NCBI GenBank assembly: GCA_033558025.1
Contig: JAUCEF010000007.1
Coordinates: 9,548,001-9,612,000 of the forward strand
Length of the DNA: 64,000 nt
Reading direction: 5' to 3'
Source: Phytophthora sp. 'mugwort'
Lineage: Eukaryota; Oomycota; Peronosporomycetes; Peronosporales; Peronosporaceae
This document shows positions 21,321-32,335 of this stretch, piece by piece. How positions within the stretch are numbered: the stretch's first letter is position 1; the number at the start of each line of letters is the position of its first letter. A program made the position numbers and the translations under genes. Below the pieces are notes generated by a model. That model searched no databases. It was given only the letters and a program-made list of their open reading frames with translations, and was not told where the DNA came from.

Positions 21321-23435
21321 ATGTCGTTGCTCCATGGTCGCAGCATATTCCTGCGGGGCGTGCGGCGCCTTGGGGCAGTGCACCGGGCGCCGGCCTCTTC
21401 ACCCCTGTGGGTGGGCGGCCGCCGCCCCGCCTCGTTCTCGCTGCCCACACTGGGCAACAGTGCGCTAAACTTCTCGACGTCGGTGATGGACGATGAGAAG
21501 CAGCAGAAAACGCCGCTGCAGACGAAGATTAAGCCGCTAAATGCGCTTAGTGGTATGGGCCTGGATCGCCCGCCCGACACGGCCAAGGAGATCCTAAGCT
21601 TCCTTATGGGTCACTTGTGGCCTAGCGAGGGCTCCAACGAGGCCAAGGAGATTAAGCAGAAGGTGCTCATCTCGGCGGGCCTCGTTGTGGCCTCCAAGGC
21701 GCTGACTATCCAGGTGCCGTTCATCTTTAAAGAGCTGGTGAACGGCATGGGCGAGGCCTCAACCGTTCTGGCTGGATCACCTGAGATCGCAGTTCCGCTA
21801 GCCCTGGTGCTTGGCTACGGGCTGGCGAGGTTGAGCGCCAGCGCGTCGTCTGAACTGGCCAACGCCGTTTTCGCGACCGTGGCGCAGAAGACCATCCGAA
21901 AGGTTGCTGTGCGCGTGTTTAATCATCTGCATGCAATGGATCTCAAGTTCCACTTGGACCGACAGACAGGTGCACTTTCGCGCATCATCGACCGTGGCTC
22001 GCGGTCGATTGATTTCGTGCTGCGTGCAATGGCGTTCCGAGTGGTGCCGACAGTGCTGGAAATTGGATTAGTGAGTGCTATCATGGCGACGAGCTTTGGA
22101 CTGCCGTACGCCGGTGTCACTCTTGGTACGCTGGCAGCGTACACGACGTTCACGGTGCTGATCACGCAATGGCGAGACGAGATTCGGCGTGAGATGAACC
22201 GTCTTGAGAACGAGGCTGGTGCGAAGGTAATTGATTCGTTGATGAACTACGAAACGGTGAAGTACTTCAACAACGAAGAGCATGAGACCGCGAGATACGA
22301 CGAATCTCTCAAGGGATACCAGAAAGCGGCGCTGAAGACACAAACGTCTTTGGCTTTGCTGAACGCTGGACAAAACGGTATTTTCAGTGTTGGTCTTACT
22401 GCCATTATGTACATGGCGTGCGAAGGAATCGCTGCCGGCACGCTCACCGTAGGTGATCTAGTACTTGTGAATGGCTTGCTGTTCCAGCTGTCTATCCCGC
22501 TGAACTTCATTGGTAGCATTTACCGCGAAGTTCGCCAGTCTGTCACGGACATGGAGTCAATGTTCAAGTTGGGTGCTGTAACGCCGGTTATCACGAACCC
22601 GAACGAGAATTTGAGTTTGAAGGGTAGGGCGCCCAAAACAATTGAGTTCCGCGACGTGGAGTTTGGATATCGCCCAGAGCTTCCAATTTTGCGCAAGACG
22701 TCGTTCAAGGTGGAGGCTGGCAAACGTGTTGCTATCGTCGGCACGAGTGGTTCTGGCAAGTCCACGGTACTCCGCTTGCTCTACCGCTTCTATGACCCGC
22801 AGAACGGCACAATTCTCATTGACGGCAAGGATATTCGTCAGTTGAGTCTGGATGAGCTCCGCCAGGCGATTGCTATCGTCCCACAAGACACCGTCTTGTT
22901 CAACGACACGATTTTCTATAACATTAACTATGGCCGTCTCGATGCGACACCAGAGGAAGTGATGAATGCCGCCCGTGTCTCGCAGATTCATCGCTCGATC
23001 GAGACATTCCCTGATGGGTACAACACCCGCGTTGGTGAGCGCGGATTGAAGCTTTCTGGCGGCGAAAAGCAGCGTGTTTCAATCGCGCGCGCGATGCTCA
23101 AAGACTCGCCGATCCTGTTGTTCGACGAGGCCACGAGCGCGCTGGACTCTGAGACCGAGTCGGAGATCGTGCGCGAGTTCGCGGCCATCGGAGAAAACTG
23201 CACGTCGCTGATCATTGCTCATCGTCTGTCGACCATTCAGGACGCCGACGAGATCATCGTGTTCGACAAGGGCCAGGTGATCCAGCAGGGCTCGCACGAG
23301 GAGCTCTTGCGCGACGTCGAGGGCAAGTATGCTGAGATGTGGGCTCGCCAGAACCACCACGTACTGGATCTGTTCGGTAACGGCAACGGCAATGGTGACG
23401 GTAAACGCAGCAAGAAGACCCATGATACTATGTAG
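21321..23435 (+). CDS. ATM1: Mitochondrial ABC transporter, Atm1/ABCB7 family
   Basis: A half-size ABC exporter of 704 residues in one exon. The start at 21321 is preferred over an upstream in-frame Met because the protein then begins with an Arg-rich, acid-free presequence ([19 protein letters not shown]) suited to mitochondrial import. A six-helix membrane domain follows at about residues 100-400. The nucleotide-binding domain has Walker [10 protein letters not shown] at about 474, the signature LSGGEKQR at about 578, Walker [13 protein letters not shown] with Asp602 and Glu603, and the switch His at about 634. YFNNEEHE and the region around it match the Atm1 glutathione-site neighbourhood. 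Family members sit in the inner membrane and export a glutathione-linked sulfur compound needed for cytosolic Fe-S proteins. Length and motifs are complete, so it is very probably functional. Confidence 0.93.
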   Translation: MSLLHGRSIFLRGVRRLGAVHRAPASSPLWVGGRRPASFSLPTLGNSALNFSTSVMDDEKQQKTPLQTKIKPLNALSGMGLDRPPDTAKEILSFLMGHLWPSEGSNEAKEIKQKVLISAGLVVASKALTIQVPFIFKELVNGMGEASTVLAGSPEIAVPLALVLGYGLARLSASASSELANAVFATVAQKTIRKVAVRVFNHLHAMDLKFHLDRQTGALSRIIDRGSRSIDFVLRAMAFRVVPTVLEIGLVSAIMATSFGLPYAGVTLGTLAAYTTFTVLITQWRDEIRREMNRLENEAGAKVIDSLMNYETVKYFNNEEHETARYDESLKGYQKAALKTQTSLALLNAGQNGIFSVGLTAIMYMACEGIAAGTLTVGDLVLVNGLLFQLSIPLNFIGSIYREVRQSVTDMESMFKLGAVTPVITNPNENLSLKGRAPKTIEFRDVEFGYRPELPILRKTSFKVEAGKRVAIVGTSGSGKSTVLRLLYRFYDPQNGTILIDGKDIRQLSLDELRQAIAIVPQDTVLFNDTIFYNINYGRLDATPEEVMNAARVSQIHRSIETFPDGYNTRVGERGLKLSGGEKQRVSIARAMLKDSPILLFDEATSALDSETESEIVREFAAIGENCTSLIIAHRLSTIQDADEIIVFDKGQVIQQGSHEELLRDVEGKYAEMWARQNHHVLDLFGNGNGNGDGKRSKKTHDTM

Positions 23436-23615
23436 AAAACGCTAGAGATTCATGTGCGTGTCACGCTGTCATCCGCAAAAAGCTGCGAGCTCACAGTCAA
23501 CTGCATAATACTACGTGGTCCACTCCATATAGTCATTCCCTGTCTATAATGATACAGCAGCAAAAATAGCCTTCGCAGCGTCGCATTATTGGCTCCCTCG
23601 TAGGTTGTGGTCGCC

Positions 23616-25230
23616 ATGGACGCGCTGCTGCTGAGCGCGCGCTGTCTGAGTAGCAGCTCAAGCAGCGCCGGCTCAAGCCCCAGTCCCTACAGTTCCAGCG
23701 ACGACGCGCCTCTCAGCCTCAGCCTCAAACGGCACACCGCGATGCATCCTCCGCCGCCACCGCCGAGCTCGCCGCCGCCGGACATGGACATGACGCCGCC
23801 ACCGCCGCCCGGCCCGCCTCCACCCGTGGATACAAAGTGCAAGTCTACGAGGCCGCGACGCCCAAAGACCAATACTTCGACGACAGCCAAAAAAACATCC
23901 AAGAAGGCGACACCCGAAACTTCGGACACGAAGCAGGAAAAGAAGCCGCTGATGTCGTCGAGACGTCAGTCGTCTCAAGTGAAGCAGCGACAGGTTGAAA
24001 GGTCAACAGCTGAGAGTGTTCGGGAAGGCGAGGGTGAAGGTGAGGAAGATGAAGCAGATCTGGACGCGTACTCGGATGAGTCCGATGTGTTCGAAGAGGA
24101 CGCGGAGGCCATTCTATTTGCTGAAGAGGAGGAAGACCGACGCAAAGGCTACACGGACTGTCTGACGGAGACCCACCTGGACAGCACAGAGTACCCGTAC
24201 CCGGCGTACCTCGCCAAACTGTCTACACTGTTCACGGGGCAAAGCGCATTCGGGAAGAACCCCGAGGACTTTATTTATTGCAACAACTTGCTGGTATGTT
24301 GCGTGCCATTTGGTTGACTATGATGTTGACGATGGATATGCTAATTACTTGTTGTTTAATGACCTTTATCGCCGCAGATCAATCCGAGTCAGTTTAAGCT
24401 ATTGGACATTCGGACCGCTGCACTTGAACGGGAGAAGTTGGAACAAATGCGAAAAGCCGTAGCGCTGAAGGCGAAGGAGGAAAGGCAGAGGAGACGACAG
24501 GAGCGGTGAGCAACTATCTTTCGTCTTGCGGTTTAATTTTACCGTACAGTAACCGGGGGTGATTTATCTTTGCAGACTAATGGAAGCGCTGCAGCCGCCG
24601 TCAAAGAAGATCAAAATATCGGACGCCACCCTGAAGGTCGTGGCATCTAAACCATTAGTATCTTTGAGCAGTTTAAGACCCTCAAGCAATTCTTCACGGA
24701 AGCGAAGTCGAAAGAAGCCGGCTGCAGGAGCTGCATCTATGACGACAACTGCCACGCCTTCGTCGAATCCTCCCAGCGACGTCTCCGCAGGAAGTACCAA
24801 GAAGGCGAAACCGAAGCCTGCGCCAGCACAGCCAGCCAAAGCTAGTGTGAATTCAAATGGTAAGCCTACAAATGCCCCAGCCTCGAAGAAGAAGATGACG
24901 GTTTCAAGTAGGCGTATAAAGAAGGCCACGACCGCTTCAACCACTAAGACCGCAGCTGCACCTGCTAAGGCGCCCAAACCAGTCAAAAGTGAGCAAGCCA
25001 AGCCAAAGCCGGTGGTTTGCTCCAAGGAGGGCCGAGTTCTAGCAGAGATCGAGAAGAACCGCGCCGAGGGGGGCGAAGACCCCGGGAACGAGAGCTCGGC
25101 ATCGACATCCTCTTCTTCGTCGTTATCTTCTTCGTCATCGTCCTCCTCTTCATCGTCGTCTTCGTCTTCGGCGTCATCTCACTCGTCAGTATCCAGTAGC
25201 TCATCTGACGACGACATGGCAGATGACTAG
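23616..25230 (+). CDS. Low-complexity nuclear-type orphan protein, three exons
   Basis: Exons 23616-24293, 24378-24505 and 24576-25230 (introns GTATGT...GCAG and GTGAGC...GCAG) join to 485 residues in frame. The N-terminus is Ser-rich, then a Pro-rich run and Lys/Thr-rich basic segments, followed by an acidic stretch (EGEGEGEEDEADLD). The best-structured part spans the first splice: AYLAKLSTLFTGQSAFGKNP through INPSQFKLLDIRTAALERE into a charged helix (MRKAVALKAKEERQRRRQE). The C-terminal third is Ala/Lys/Pro-rich, like histone-H1 tails, and ends in about 40 Ser followed by DDDMADD. No catalytic domain is visible. A chromatin or RNA role is only inference from composition. Confidence 0.75.
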
Positions 25231-25305
25231 GAGCCCAAATGGATAGGTTACAACAACAAGAGACAAAAGTTTTCTGCTTAATTAATGCTCTCATCGCGCT
25301 CGGTT

Positions 25306-26121
25306 CTATTCTGCTGCTCTTTTTTTCGCGTTAATTTTATCTGTCGTAGGGAAGGTCTTTGCCTGCTTCCTTACCCAGGCTTTGGCGGACTTCTGGCCCA
25401 AGTCAAATAGTTGGTCCAGCACTTCAATCTCCGGTGGGATCATTGCGAAGCGTGCCAACTGCATAATTGTAAATGGGAAGTCTGGATCGATCGACGGACT
25501 GATCTCGTAGTCGTTCCGACGCATCAAGTGCGCGTGGAAAGCACACACCTTGACATATCCGGGAACTTCCGGCACCAACGTTAGAAGCCCTCCGTCCACA
25601 TGGTACTCTCCTCGAAACACCGATGTGCCTCGCTTGGCCAAATACCACGGGATATAGCACGAGGCAATCAGTGCATCACACAGATCGTCGGCCGAGTGGA
25701 AGTTGTCGGTCAGCACCAGCGCTCTAGTGGGCCACATTTTCTCCGTGGCGATCGTGAGTCGTTGCGCAAGCGTCTCCACGGGTAGTTCGCTGAACTTGGT
25801 GCGGAAGATGTCGCGCAGTCGCTCCTCGAGCTTCCATATGGTACCATGATTGTGACAAAGTCTGGCCATGGCCTTGGTCTCTTCGTGGATGTCGCGCATG
25901 CTCGCGTTGGTGGCCAGACTCAGTGCGGCGATGGCGCCTCCTGAAGCCCCTGCGAACTTTGAGCTGGCCTGGATGTAGCCGGCGTCCTGTAACCCCTGCG
26001 CCACGCCTAAATGATACGGAATTAGGAACCCGCAGCCGCTGAAGCTGAAGTTGCACGCGGTCGGAGATGCAGCGGTGGAGAATCTCCACGCCAGGCAGCG
26101 ACCAAGAAGCAAGCGACGCAT
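25306..26121 (-). CDS. Patatin-like phospholipase domain protein
   Basis: One exon of 271 residues. The patatin fold signatures are present: an oxyanion-type Gly-rich loop FSGCGFLIPYHLGVAQGL (about 27-44), the nucleophile elbow G-A-S-G-G with Ser60, and the catalytic-dyad Asp176 in VDGG. The family hydrolyses acyl esters of phospholipids or neutral lipids with a Ser-Asp dyad. The first 20 residues are Arg-rich and hydrophobic (MRRLLLGRCLAWRFSTAAS), which could be a mitochondrial presequence. The C-terminus is basic (NAKKRAAE). It is convergent with the gene on its left, with 76 bp between the stops. Substrate cannot be told from sequence. Confidence 0.88.
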   Translation of the reverse strand: MRRLLLGRCLAWRFSTAASPTACNFSFSGCGFLIPYHLGVAQGLQDAGYIQASSKFAGASGGAIAALSLATNASMRDIHEETKAMARLCHNHGTIWKLEERLRDIFRTKFSELPVETLAQRLTIATEKMWPTRALVLTDNFHSADDLCDALIASCYIPWYLAKRGTSVFRGEYHVDGGLLTLVPEVPGYVKVCAFHAHLMRRNDYEISPSIDPDFPFTIMQLARFAMIPPEIEVLDQLFDLGQKSAKAWVRKQAKTFPTTDKINAKKRAAE

Positions 26122-26322
26122 TGTCGCGGTTAAATTTTGTAAGTACCTAAGTTATTATAGTGGCAATAACAATAAATACTTGCGAGCCTTTCTTTTGTGA
26201 GCCGTGATCAAACAATGAAACGTTTTTGTTGCTTCAATAGGGGGAGTCGAACCTAGCGAAAACCCAGCTTTTCTCTTGGCCATTTTCATATTGATATTCT
26301 AGACGACTTTTTGCTTGTATCG

Positions 26323-26372
26323 ATTTCTAATAATAATATCAGCCACCTCTCGAGGTGACTGGTATTAGAAAT
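26323..26372. repeat. Short foldback sequence
   Basis: ATTTCTAATA and TATTAGAAAT form the outer stem and CACCTC / GAGGTG the inner stem around a two-base loop, with mismatched bases between them. It lies in the 380 bp non-coding gap between the patatin gene and copy C. It could be a tiny MITE relic. Confidence 0.4.
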
Positions 26373-26504
26373 AAGCAGCTCATTTCACGCAAGGGAAACA
26401 GTAGTGAGTTCTTTATCTGACGAATACCTGCATATTTATGCGTTTCCTTTTTGCTTAATTTTCTGCTTATTTATTATTTTTTTAAGGTTCGACTCCACCA
26501 TAAT

Positions 26505-26867
26505 TGTGACTGGGCTCACAACACCTTTCGCACAGGAAGTGTGACTTCCGGAGAGTATACAAACTCTCAGTGAGCGGCAGTTCACAAGCCCTGGTCCAGG
26601 GGACTGTTATCAAAATTACGTAGATTTAAGACTGAATATATTTATAGGTGACCCCTGTTAATGCGTCTACATATTATAATAACTATATTAGTCACCTAGA
26701 AAGTACCCTAGATGTTATCGTATTGGGTGGCTCTGAGGCCTTTGTACAATACCTGTGGTACCTATCCGTGACATCATTACCGTGACGCCATAGTGATGTT
26801 GGCTACATCATTTAGGGTACTTAGATACACCATTCTGACTTGGCACTCTTCATGTAACCCCGTTACA
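26505..26867 (-). repeat. 3' LTR of copy C
   Basis: Read on minus, it starts TGTAACGGGGTTACATGAAG at 26867 and ends CCCAGTCACA at 26505, about 363 bp, with the family landmarks in order. It abuts the ATAAT duplication. Confidence 0.85.
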
Positions 26868-27050
26868 TCCTCCCCCACTTAGGTTCGGGTTACCGACCAT
26901 CCAGGGCGAGTGAAAGGAAGTCACCGCCTTTTACTCTCCAAGTCGAATTACATCGACTTCGCTGCGGTTAGTTTCCGCAGCCGGCTCATTTCCTTTTCAG
27001 CTCCGAGCACTTTCACGTGCTCTTCTTCTCGGCTTCCACGTCAGCCTCAA

Positions 27051-28015
27051 GCATGACCAAAACTAGGTCTGGCAGCGGTGCGAAGCGCCTGCCAAGCCTT
27101 TTGATTCCAAGCAGCAGGCTGACAGCTCTAAGCCGTCTGGCACAGGCTCTGCCACTAAGGAATCCACCAAGGTGGTGACTCCGAAGGCGCCTGAGCCGCC
27201 CGTGGAGGATCCTGAGCCCCTCGTGAACTATGGAGAGGACTCGGAAATGTCTCCCATGTCTTGGGGTGATAATAAAATCCCGCTCGTCAAGGGTCTGACG
27301 GCGACCCGAGTCATCAGACGCGCTTGAGTCCTGTACCACGCTGTCTAGTCATCATGGCGACGATGGCGATGCGACGAAGGTGCCCGAATGCCAGGGGGTC
27401 CAGGCTCACCCAAGGAGGACGAAGGGAAATCTCGTTCTCCGGTCAAGAATCTGACGCTCGCTGAGGCAACCGCCCACGTCAAGGCTGCAAAGGTTGCAGC
27501 AGCCTCGGAAGTCTACCGTAAGCCGCGGGCTGCTTCCAGCTCTCCGATCCGTGAAGGGTATGGGACCCTCACGCTCACGAACAAGGGCCTCTTCAGTTCT
27601 TCTTCCGACGAGGAGGAAAAGGGACAAGACGGCCGAGTGATCTCCAACGATCTCGACGGGCAGCAGTCGGAGTACCAAGCTGCTCGTCATAAGGGCGAGC
27701 AGGCCCCGGTGACCCGGTCGCCTGTGAGGGATTCTTCACCTGACCGTGGGGGACCGCCTTACGCTCCCGGGTACTTCCCTCCGGAGGAGTCCCACGGAAC
27801 CGACGCCTACATGGGTCAGCTCCAGCCGCCCCGCGTGCTTCTCGGCGAGCGATCTTCTCGGTGCGCTAATGAGCGCCACTTGGGGCCAAGAAGCATCTGT
27901 TTCAGAACGTAAGCATCGCTGGTGCGTTCTCCTTGTACCGCACAACATCTCCTTGAAGGAGTTCACGAGCCGGCGAAAGAAGCCAGACTCCGGTCGGGAC
28001 TGTGATCTGTTGTAG
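27051..28015 (+). pseudogene. Antisense reading frame at the 3' end of copy C
   Basis: This plus-strand frame is opposite to pol and corresponds to the frames in A and B. The shared start MTKTRSGSGAK is at 27051 but a frameshift follows soon after. The stretch 27388-27912 is open for 174 codons (GGPGSPKEDEGKSRSPVKNL; SSSPIREGYGTLTLTNKGLF; SSSSDEEEKGQ; PPYAPGYFPPEESHGTDAYM; QLQPPRVLLGER). In the last block, about seven of fourteen differences from copy B fall at third codon positions, which suggests past selection on the protein. It is Lys/Ser/Asp-rich, and its function is unknown. Confidence 0.6.
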
Positions 28016-28313
28016 GGCTATCCGGCCGTGATGTCCCAACACTGTAACTCTTTCCAAGAGGCCGAGACCGTCTTTTGGAAGTGGTCGGCTACGCGCTGCT
28101 CACAAGGACAACTTGAAGTTCTCCGGCAAGAGCTCACTTTGGAGGCCAGAGGCCATCATGACCGCCGAGATCTGTGTATTGAGTTTGCCCATGTGGTAGG
28201 CAAACGGCAACTCTCTCGAGAACTGCAGAAGCATTCCGCTTCTAGCGCTCATGACGAGCGCGGGTATGGTCTTGGCTCTGCGACCACACCCCGTTCCGGC
28301 AAGAAAGCCTGAA

Positions 28314-30150
28314 TTACTTACGAAGCCGCCGCCAATTCTGTTCCCAGATCGCGATAGTCTTTGGATAATCAGCTTGGAGCCGTTCAACCGGCTCCCAGGA
28401 GAACTCAGCCTCCGAGTACCCCCTCCACTTCAGGTGGGGCCAGCGCATCCCGTGAACTCGCCGCTCCTGAAGCACACGGTCCACATGGTAGTGGGTATCT
28501 CCATTACGGTCAAGGAGAGGCGGTAGGGCCCTGATACGAGTTCGAGTATGAGGCACCGCGCCTACGGTCCGTCTCAGAGCCTGGTGCGCCACCTTCGGCC
28601 CCACATCGAGCCGTAGAGGACTTCGTTCTCCGTCAACGAGTCCTTTCGCTGGAGATTACGCTTGGCGTTGATGAGGGCGGGGCTGCCGCTGCCCTGGCCG
28701 GGAACGCTGCGATCCTTGGGCCGGTCCGTGGCGACTTGAGGCGTCTGGCCGACGACTTATCAGCCCTGGAAGGTGGGGTGGACCGTCGGACCAATGACGT
28801 GGACGAGACCTTCAGACGTCCGGATGCCCTTTGGGTGTCTGTGGACCGTGTCCAGCGGGATATGTACGTCATTCGGGACCTCCTGAGGCCTGCCCAGGCG
28901 GGAGCGACTCCTGTGTACTTCCAGCCGTATCAGTATGGCTCATACTCGTCATATGCAGCCGGGGTTCCTTCGTATGGACCCCCTTCCGCGGGATCGTAAG
29001 GGGACCAAGGTTTATCCTGGACACTTTCAGAGGGAAGAGTCGCAGCCTCGCTTCCAGGAGCTGTGGCCCGCGGGACTGCCGAGCCCTGCGGATCATGGTG
29101 CCGCTTCAGACGGCCCACGTAGAACCTCGAGTGGGTCGTCATCGATATGGGCTTCTGGCCTGGACGCTCTCAGAGGGAAGCGTCGCAGCCTCGCTTCCAG
29201 GAGCTGTGGCCCGTGGGGCTGCCGAGCCCTACGGATCATGGTACCGCTTCAGATGGCCCACATAGAACCCCGGTTGGGTCGTCATAAACTAGGCAGATCG
29301 ATGGTATATGCCGCACCATGTCTGGCCAGGACCGCGCAGGGTCCGATGAAGCGGTGCTTCTACTTGTTGCCCCCAACGGAACTTATCGTGGCAAGTGGTA
29401 AGTTCCTAGTGTATAGTAGGACTAAGTCACCAACATTAAACACGTTTAAATTTCCTCTTATTTGTTTGATAACTCCTTTTGTATGTCGTGTTCCGCTTCC
29501 ATAGCATCACGGACACGGCTGATTACATTCAGCTTGGTGTCTACACTTGTTTCCGTAAGGAAATCGGTCTTATGTCCGAGATCCGGGAGGAAAGCGCTTT
29601 CCGATCATCTCCCCCACTTAGAACTGAAGGCGTGGTGCTGCCTCGTAAAGTGAGCGGCACCCGCAATGGCTTACGCCATCTAGGAAGAACGGGATATACC
29701 CGGTCGATGCGCGAACCGCATTGTTGAGTGCAAACTCAAATACTGGCACGCGTTTTGACCAAATGCGAGGAGACTCCGCACACATGCTGTGTTGAGTGTC
29801 CTCAAGCGCTCGGTCGACACGCTCCGTCTGCCCATCCGTTTGAGGACGATCGGCAGTGGACATGTGCAGCCTCGTTTCCAACTAGTTGGAACAGCGTTCA
29901 TCAGTACGCAGCGGTAAACCGCGGGTCACGATCCGAGACAACTGTCTCCAGCAGACCATGATCGCGGAAAACGCCATCCAGGAACAGTTTTGCAGCCAGC
30001 TTCCCGGTACTGTGTCTTTGACCGGAGCAAGACGCACCATCTAGCTCACACGGCACACGAACACCAATATACCGGTGTTTCCGTGGCCGGAAGTCCGAAG
30101 ATGAAATCCAGACTCATCAACTTTCAGCTGTCCACTGGAACGGGCAGGCT
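28314..30150 (-). pseudogene. Integrase and chromodomain end of copy C pol
   Basis: The start of integrase (LDFIFGLPADGHGNTGILVF) is at about 30110. The core end (STADRPQTDGQTERVDRALE, then FALNNAVRASTGYIPFFLDG) is at 29881-29618. The C-terminal GDLVLLYTR-like barrel lies near 29420 and FYVGRLKRHHDP near 29100-29125. The protein ends with a chromodomain (YHVDRVLQERRVHG, then HLKWRGYSEAEFSWEPVERL) at 28530-28380, and stops at 28314. Chromodomains steer integration toward histone-marked chromatin. A tandem duplication at 29018-29285 and several frameshifts disrupt the region. Confidence 0.8.
29018..29285. repeat. Tandem duplication of about 130 bp
   Basis: Two near-identical units share AGTCGCAGCCTCGCTTCCAG / CGTCGCAGCCTCGCTTCCAG and GAGCTGTGGCCCG, each ending in a TGGGTCGTCAT-type stretch. 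It lies inside the integrase-chromodomain linker of copy C. Confidence 0.6.
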
Positions 30151-32335
30151 CTGAAAAGGAGCCGAGATGTTCCCGCGGCTTTTACCCGCTGACATGTTTC
30201 ACATGTCTTCACGTACTGTGCAACCCACTTGTACATGTGGATCTACCATAGACGATAGACCGATTGAAGGTCGTATCGCGGCCCAAGCGACCGCTCGACA
30301 CCGCATCGTGCGCCTCCTGAAGGATATCAAACTTGGGATCCTCGTCGTTTGTTAAACTACCCGTGGGGGGTTCATGAGGTCTATTCGATAGTAATGCAGG
30401 CCATCGTGTCACTCATATCGACGGAGCCGGTCTCTCCGACGTGGCGTGGACAACCCGGCCTTGGCTTCCTTGCCAGCGGGCAGGAACCGTACCAGAGGTG
30501 CCGTGACTTTCGTCGCCCCGATACTCCATGCGTATCGGCTCGTATAGATCGGTCGTGGCACGACTGATGTGCGCCAGCTCATAGTCCGATCCGCGTGGCA
30601 ATGCATCGGCAAGAACATTGTGCTTGCCAGGCTTGTACTCGACGCGAAAGTTGTATTCCGCGAAGAAGGACATCTATCTCGCCATCCGTTGGGACAGATG
30701 GGTCGAATTCATCGCCGTCCGCAAGGATGCGTGATCTGTGTAGATCACAAAGGGATGGGATCCCAGTAGGTGCACACTGAATTTGACAAGGGCGTACTTC
30801 ATGGCAAGCAGCTCCTTGTCATGGACGGGCTAGTAGCATTCGGCAACCTGGACTGAAACGAGATCACTCGTTCATGTCCTGCTGCATCGTTCTGCAGCAA
30901 TGCACATCCGATTGCATAATCGAATGCGTCGCAGACGACGCTGAACGGCTTCGTCTCGTCCGACAGTACCAGGACAGGCGTCTTCTGAAGGCTTGCCTTG
31001 ATATTGTCAAAAACTTCCTGGTGCTCACGCCCGAGTGCCAGTCGGTATCCTTCTTCAGAAGATCCGACAAGGATCTCGTCATACCGCGTACCTTTCGCTG
31101 TGCTTATGGAGGTAGTTGGCTAGGCCCAGCCACTTCCTCAGGTCCTTCTAGGATCTTGGCATTGACGAAGTCGAAATGGCCTCGACCTTCTCCGGGTCGG
31201 CTCGAGCGACGTTGCTGACGAAGCAACCGACAGCTTTGATCTCTTGCGCCGCGAAGTCGCACTTGTCGATGTTGGCACAGAGCTTGTTCGCTTCATGACC
31301 TCTAACACTCGACGGAGGTGCTCTAAATGCACCTCCATAGCCATCTTCCCTCCCTCGGCACGGCTATGGACGAACCTATCGTCGAAATACGACTGTGCAT
31401 ACTCACGCAGTGCTCTAAACACCTGCGTGACCACGTCGTCGGGGTATTAGACAGACCCTGGGACATTACAAGCCGCTCTCAGAGCATACAGCTCGGGGTG
31501 CTCACTGCAGTGAGCGGGATGTCGCTCTCGCGCATCAGGATCCGGTAGTATCCGTCCATCAGATCCAGGGCGCTGTACAACTCGCACCCGGCCATGTTGT
31601 TCAACAAAACACATTCTTTCGCGGGATGGGTGTCTGGGCCGGAACCGTCGCGCTGTTCAGCATATTGGAAGCATGAACCAGACGCCACTTCCCGTCCGGC
31701 TTCCGAACGCAGAAGGTTGGCGTCGAGTGCGGGAATTTCGATTCCCGCACCATGCCTGCCTTGGACTTAGCGGCAAAGAAGGCATCAATGACCTCGCACT
31801 GCTCGCGAGTAGTGGCCATTGTCTGGTGACACAGTACTTTGTGCCCGCACGAGATCAATCTCGTACCCGATCCCACGATCCGGTGGAAGTTGAGACGGTA
31901 GGTCCTTGGACACCACGTCCTCGAATTCCTTCATCAAAGGATACACGGGATCCTTCGGGTTCTTGAGAATATCAGAACCCAAGCGCGAGGCACGCTGGGA
32001 GGAGAATGCTTCCAGGAAGCCCTCGTCCATAACCGACGAGGAATTCAATTCCTCAGGAGTGGACTCTTGCTTCAAGAGTACCACCGCCATGATTTCTCCA
32101 GCTTTCAGTTCGGCCAGGAAATATGTCGACGTCAACTTGTCGAGGTTCAGGAGCTCCGAGAGACCTCGGGCAGCGGCTCTAGCTGGATGCCGCCTGCCTT
32201 GACCCGATGGCCGGTCTCGCTGTCGAAGATGCGATAACACCCTCCGACTGGCCGCGTCGGAGGAACCCGGCCCCGGGTTCCGAATCGCTTGAAGCGTCTC
32301 CAGTCTGAAGTGGTTTCAAACTCGATTCGCGGTGT
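30151..32335 (-). pseudogene. RT and RNase H of copy C (recent block)
   Basis: Nearly identical to the same part of copies A and B. The RT catalytic YFDD is near 31378-31389, ALDLMDGYYRILMRESDIPL near 31505-31570, and the RNase H end VEYKPGKHNVLADALPR near 30593-30646. It carries the same premature stops as A and B, so the shared block was already dead when it spread or was converted. By eye there are about 15 substitutions and one 8-base deletion in 2.3 kb. Confidence 0.8.

Noticed and set aside
26238..26262. tRNA-like T-arm (GGTTCGACTCC read on minus)
   Set aside because: No matching acceptor, D-arm or anticodon arm within 80 bases on that strand; the similar GGTTCGACTCC at 26486 also lacks the other arms.
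28640..29000. Plus-strand coiled-coil-like frame over the integrase-chromodomain linker
   Set aside because: The minus strand here encodes the continuous linker with FYVGRLKRHHDP, so the plus frame is a shadow of it.
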